Source of the DNA: an uncultured Lachnospiraceae bacterium
Lineage (GTDB): Bacteria > Bacillota > Clostridia > Lachnospirales > Lachnospiraceae
NCBI GenBank assembly: GCA_910577955.1
Contig: CAJTNC010000007.1
Span: 29,772 to 93,771 of the forward strand
Direction of reading: 5' to 3'
Length of the DNA: 64,000 bases
Each line of letters opens with the position of its first letter. Positions within the stretch are counted from its first letter, which is position 1. Positions 60,451 to 64,000 of the stretch are shown here, one piece after another. The notes beneath the pieces were generated by a model. It was given only the letters and a program-made list of their open reading frames with translations, was not told the DNA's origin and made no database searches. Made by a program: the position numbers and the translations under genes.

Positions 60451-62592
60451 CTATTCCGCTTCCTTTTCCATCGCTTTCGCCACGGCTTCCTCGCAGCTTC
60501 TCATCGCCAGAATCGTCTTCTCAAAAAGTTCATCCAACTCCCAGCCAAGCCTCTCGGCGCCTTTCGCGATGACCTCTCTGGAACAGCCCGCCGCAAATCT
60601 CTTATCCTTAAACTTTTTCTTTAAACTCTTCGTCTCCAGATCCATCGTACTCTTAGAAGGACGCATCAGCGCGCAGGACCAGATCAATCCGGTCAGCTCG
60701 TCCGCCGCATAGAGCACTTTCTCCATCTCAAGCGTCGGCTCCTCCTCGCTGCAAAGTCCGTAGCCGTGGGAGCAGACAGCGTAGATCATATCCTCGCTCA
60801 CTCCTGCTTCCCTCAAAAGTTCCGGCGCCTTCTTGCAATGCTCCTCCGGATAAAGTTCAAAATCAATATCGTGAAGAAGCCCGGTGATACCCCAGAACTC
60901 TTCCTCCGAGACATAGCCCAATTCCTTGGCAAACCACCGCATCACGCCCTCCACTGTCAGCGCATGCTGGATATGAAACGGTTCTTTATTGTATTTTTTC
61001 AACAGTTCAAATGCCTGTTCTCTGGTAATACTGCTTTTCTTCGCCACAGCGCCGTTATCTTCTCCGTCCTTTTTCACGCTCTTTGCACTGCCGGCCGATT
61101 TCTTCTTGAGACTCTTCATTGTCGGGAACAGCAGTACATCCCTGATCGCAGGCTGATTTGTCAAAAGCATCACCAGTCTGTCAATGCCGTACCCGATACC
61201 ACCCGTGGGAGGCATTCCGATCTCCAGCGCGTTCATAAAGTCCTCATCTGTGGTGTTGGCTTCCTCATCGCCTGCTGCCAGAGCCGCTTCCTGCGCTTTA
61301 AAACGCTCCCTCTGATCAATGGGATCGTTTAATTCCGAGTAAGCATTACACATCTCTCTGCCGTAGATAAACAGCTCAAAACGCTCCACATAATCCGGCT
61401 TATCCGGTTTTCTCTTGGTGAGCGGAGAAACCTCCACCGGATGATCCATCACAAAGGTGGGCTGAATCAGATGTTCTTCCACAAATTCCTCGAAGAATAG
61501 GTTCAGAATATCCCCCTTCACATGACGCTCCTCGTAATGCACCTCTTTCTCATCCGCCAGCTTCTTTGCCGCCTCCGTATCAGGCACTTCGTCAAAATCA
61601 ATGCCTGTGTACTTCTTCACCGCGTCCACCATAGTGATACGCTCGAAAGGTTTTCCGAGATCTATCATTTCCTCCGCGTAGGGCACAGTTGTCGTGCCGC
61701 ACACTTCCTTCGCCACATGACGGAACATATTCTCGGTCAGATCCATCATGCCGTTGTAATCGGTGTATGCCTGATAGAGTTCCATCAGCGTAAACTCAGG
61801 GTTATGCCTTGTGTCAAGCCCCTCGTTTCGGAACACCCGCCCGATCTCATAGACGCGTTCCATACCGCCGACGATCAGTCTCTTCAAATATAATTCCAGT
61901 GAGATGCGCAGTTTTACATCCTCATTCAGCGCATTGTAATGCGTCTCAAAAGGTCTTGCCGCGGCGCCGCCGGCATTGCTCACAAGCATCGGCGTCTCCA
62001 CCTCTAAGAACCCCTGATCATCCAGATAGCGGCGGATGCAGCTGATAATACGGGAACGCGCCACAAAAATCTTTCTCACATCCTCGTTCATGATCAGATC
62101 CGTGTATCTCTGGCGGTATCTGATATCCGTATTGGTCAATCCATGCCACTTCTCCGGCAGAACCTGCAAAGATTTTGACAGCAGTGTCACTTTCTCGGCA
62201 TGGACGGATATCTCGCCGGTCTTTGTCTTAAACACAAATCCCTCAATACCCACCAGATCGCCGATGTCATACTTCTTAAAGTCGGCGTATGCCTCCTCTC
62301 GGATACTGTCTCTGGCCACATAGCACTGTACCATGCCCTCCAGATCCTGCACATGACAAAACGACGCCTTTCCCATGATGCGTTTGCTCATCAGACGTCC
62401 GGCCACGGACACCTGCTTATTCTCCAGCGATTCAAACTGCTCCCTGATCTCGCTGCTGTGATTTGTCACATTGTATTTTGTAATCTGAAAGGGATCTCTG
62501 CCAGCCTGCTGCAGTGCAGACAATTTCTCCCGTCTCACTTTCAATAACTGACCGATATCCTGCTGTTTTTCCTGATTCTGTATCTCAGCCAC
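60451..62592 (-). CDS. lysS: Lysyl-tRNA synthetase (class II) with C-terminal HD domain
   Basis: Charges tRNA-Lys. The 713-residue protein has the OB anticodon domain (about 55-150) and class II core with motif 2 (FRNEGLDTRHNPEFTLMELYQAY) and motif 3 (GIGYGIDRLVMLL). LysRS usually ends near 490-500; here a Lys/Ser linker is followed by an HD-type domain (about 530-713; HALTVEGVMRWFAKELG, GLLHDIDFE, CSHGYG). Start is a GTG at 62592, one base after greA's stop, with GGGAGAAAG upstream. Confidence 0.92.
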   Translation of the reverse strand: MAEIQNQEKQQDIGQLLKVRREKLSALQQAGRDPFQITKYNVTNHSSEIREQFESLENKQVSVAGRLMSKRIMGKASFCHVQDLEGMVQCYVARDSIREEAYADFKKYDIGDLVGIEGFVFKTKTGEISVHAEKVTLLSKSLQVLPEKWHGLTNTDIRYRQRYTDLIMNEDVRKIFVARSRIISCIRRYLDDQGFLEVETPMLVSNAGGAAARPFETHYNALNEDVKLRISLELYLKRLIVGGMERVYEIGRVFRNEGLDTRHNPEFTLMELYQAYTDYNGMMDLTENMFRHVAKEVCGTTTVPYAEEMIDLGKPFERITMVDAVKKYTGIDFDEVPDTEAAKKLADEKEVHYEERHVKGDILNLFFEEFVEEHLIQPTFVMDHPVEVSPLTKRKPDKPDYVERFELFIYGREMCNAYSELNDPIDQRERFKAQEAALAAGDEEANTTDEDFMNALEIGMPPTGGIGYGIDRLVMLLTNQPAIRDVLLFPTMKSLKKKSAGSAKSVKKDGEDNGAVAKKSSITREQAFELLKKYNKEPFHIQHALTVEGVMRWFAKELGYVSEEEFWGITGLLHDIDFELYPEEHCKKAPELLREAGVSEDMIYAVCSHGYGLCSEEEPTLEMEKVLYAADELTGLIWSCALMRPSKSTMDLETKSLKKKFKDKRFAAGCSREVIAKGAERLGWELDELFEKTILAMRSCEEAVAKAMEKEAE

Positions 62593-62593
62593 T

Positions 62594-63088
62594 TTACTCT
62601 TTCTCCCTCTTACCGATCTCCAAAACCTGATAGCGAATCTCGCCTATCGGCGCCTGCACGGCTACAATATCCCCCTCCACTGCACCGATCAGCGCCTGTC
62701 CCAGCGGACTCTCATTGGAAATCATATTTTTCTCTGTATTTGCCTCGCTTGGTCCCACGATCTGGTAATTTAACTCCTCGTCAAGTTCCAGATCCTTGAT
62801 CAGGACCGTGCTGCCGATGCGAACCACGGAATTATCTTCACTCACATCCACAACTTCCACGTTCGTCAGCATCTCTTCCAGTTCTTCGATACGTCCGTCA
62901 ACCTGCCGCTGCTCTTCCTTCGCCGCCTGATACTCAGCGTTCTCCGACAAGTCGCCCTGAGCGCGCGCCTCTTTGATTGCCTGCGTGATCTCCTTGTATC
63001 TCTCGTTTTTCAGATAGTACAGTTCGTCCTCGTATCTCTTTAAACCTTCCGCAGTAAGAATGTATTTCTTCTCTTCCATCATCCACAT
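62594..63088 (-). CDS. greA: Transcription elongation factor GreA
   Basis: Rescues backtracked RNA polymerase by stimulating transcript cleavage. The 164-residue product has the N-terminal coiled coil with LTAEGLKRYEDEL and ARAQGDLSENAEY, whose acidic tip (D/E) is catalytic, and the C-terminal YQIVGPSEAN and ISNESPLGQALIG region. ATGs at 63088, 63082 and 63079 follow AAAGGA; 63088 is closest, 63082 well spaced. Followed directly by lysS. Confidence 0.95.
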   Translation of the reverse strand: MWMMEEKKYILTAEGLKRYEDELYYLKNERYKEITQAIKEARAQGDLSENAEYQAAKEEQRQVDGRIEELEEMLTNVEVVDVSEDNSVVRIGSTVLIKDLELDEELNYQIVGPSEANTEKNMISNESPLGQALIGAVEGDIVAVQAPIGEIRYQVLEIGKREKE

Positions 63089-63154
63089 ATTCCTTTCTTT
63101 ATTCGCAGCCCTTTCGCAACGCATCTTATACTATACCTATTTTCCCCTGCGATG

Positions 63155-64000
63155 TCAAGATTCCCGTGGAGTTTCTGCACTTTCCGCCCCTATCCTGACA
63201 ATGTTCCTTCTCTTAAAAAGCAGAATCAAAAACCAGCCGGCAAGGACACAGAGAGTGACGGCGTCACACACTCTGAAGAAAGCGGGCGTCTCCCAGCTCA
63301 CCTCGATATGGTGGGTTCCCTTTTTCAGATCGCAGGTCACAAGAGAATATAACGGGTAGGCTTCCGTTTCCACGCCGTCCACCAAAACACGGTATCCGGG
63401 AAAATAATGAAGCGGGAAAGCCGCATAAAAATCATAATCCGAAGCCACGTCCGCAATAATATGCAGCCCCTCTTTCCTGTAATTCGTCCATCTAACGCTT
63501 TCCGGCTCTCCGCACACCACGCCCGGCCCCGTATTTAATGCATTTAACCATGAAAAATGTTCCTCTATATCGCTGCTGATATGAGTGAAATCAGTCGTAT
63601 AATAATAGAGAGGAAGGGAGTCCTCATGCAGATAGAGTTCATCCGTATAATTGGAGGCCTCCGCCTCCGGCTTTGCGAGCAGTTTTGCCGAATGTGCGAT
63701 ATCACCGAAATATGCGCCGCATTCCAACAAGAGCACACATAACAGAATAAACTGCAGGAACCTGTTCACAGCCTGCCCGCCCGTCTCTTCCCACAATGTC
63801 ACCGCCACAGCGCAGACAACGCTGAACAGCATAGCCGACACGCCAAAGGTTCTCCAGGGGAATTGAAGAGCCCCCAACGTATGATACACCCACTTGCTTT
63901 GCAGCATTTGCTGCCACGGAATAGTCCAGAGCGACAAGATAAAAAACAAGCTTCCGAGAACCAGCCAGCGCTTTCCTATCTTCACCGCTTCCTCCTGCCT
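63155..64000 (-). CDS. YfhO-like membrane protein (partial)
   Basis: The frame is open to the right edge, so the N-terminus is probably missing. The visible part has three hydrophobic segments, LQFPWRTFGVSA between them, an extracytoplasmic domain with PLHYFPGYRVLVDGVETEAYP and CDLKKGTHHIEVSW, as in YfhO-type and related glycolipid or teichoic-acid modifying proteins, and a final membrane segment (about 250-268 from 63985). A GTG at 63985 has AGGAGG five bases upstream and might be a real start of a shorter protein. Confidence 0.65.
   Translation of the reverse strand, partial: RQEEAVKIGKRWLVLGSLFFILSLWTIPWQQMLQSKWVYHTLGALQFPWRTFGVSAMLFSVVCAVAVTLWEETGGQAVNRFLQFILLCVLLLECGAYFGDIAHSAKLLAKPEAEASNYTDELYLHEDSLPLYYYTTDFTHISSDIEEHFSWLNALNTGPGVVCGEPESVRWTNYRKEGLHIIADVASDYDFYAAFPLHYFPGYRVLVDGVETEAYPLYSLVTCDLKKGTHHIEVSWETPAFFRVCDAVTLCVLAGWFLILLFKRRNIVRIGAESAETPRES

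Overview
The window looks like a piece of the chromosome of a spore-forming gut Firmicute, most likely a Lachnospiraceae (class Clostridia) member. The reasons are the complete sporulation sigma-F operon (spoIIAA-spoIIAB-sigF), five spoVA genes, a pdaA-type spore cortex deacetylase, several CUT1-type ABC sugar transporters with YesMN-type regulators, and intergenic promoters of Gram-positive type. It is dense with genes, about 60 protein genes with short gaps. I saw no rRNA, tRNA, CRISPR array or intact insertion sequence.

Region by region. 1-14.5 kb is a glycan foraging locus: a first CUT1 transporter (permease cut by the window edge, plus binding lipoprotein) divergent from an AraC regulator; then a GH110-like alpha-1,3-galactosidase, a second transporter (binding protein and two permeases), a divergent YesN/YesM two-component pair, a GH123-like/DUF4091 enzyme and a GH29 alpha-L-fucosidase. 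The enzymes fit terminal sugars of host glycans (alpha-Gal, Fuc, perhaps GalNAc). 14.5-22.4 kb holds TraX, an ECF sigma factor with a Cys-rich tail, DUF2461, thiamine pyrophosphokinase, a radical SAM protein and a FIST/soluble chemoreceptor/DUF1266 operon. 22.4-31 kb is mostly housekeeping: a translation GTPase fused to a Rae1/YacP nuclease, PdaA, an aldose epimerase, DegV, DUF1294, a GH25 lysozyme, SpoVAE, shikimate kinase and RidA.

31-41 kb carries spoVAD, then a nucleotide-sugar/glycosyltransferase cassette, an AT-rich segment with a DUF3990 toxin-like pair and an orphan ParA, then spoVAC-AB-AA and sigF-spoIIAB-spoIIAA. The spoVA set is therefore broken by about 5 kb of unrelated, partly foreign-looking DNA, and both spoVAA and the detached spoVAE have their own excellent sigma-G-type promoter. 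41-48.5 kb is valS-folC-(51-aa small gene)-TPR protein plus HtrA; valS has its own promoter and a short leader ORF. 48.8-56.4 kb is a beta-glucoside-type PTS operon (PRD regulator, EIIBC, metallo-hydrolase, GH1) next to a GH13 amylase. 57-64 kb holds endonuclease IV, a nuclease-helicase fusion, a LysRS-HD fusion, GreA and a partial membrane protein.

The most unusual signals are (i) a family of three dispersed palindromic elements sharing a conserved core of about 45 nt, in which flanking stems differ in sequence but keep pairing; (ii) the EF-G/TetM-like GTPase fused to a Rae1 ribosome-dependent RNase; (iii) the split spoVA cluster with separate sigma-G promoters; (iv) the valS leader ORF overlapping a terminator-like hairpin. 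All functional calls are from reading the sequence; no database search was run.
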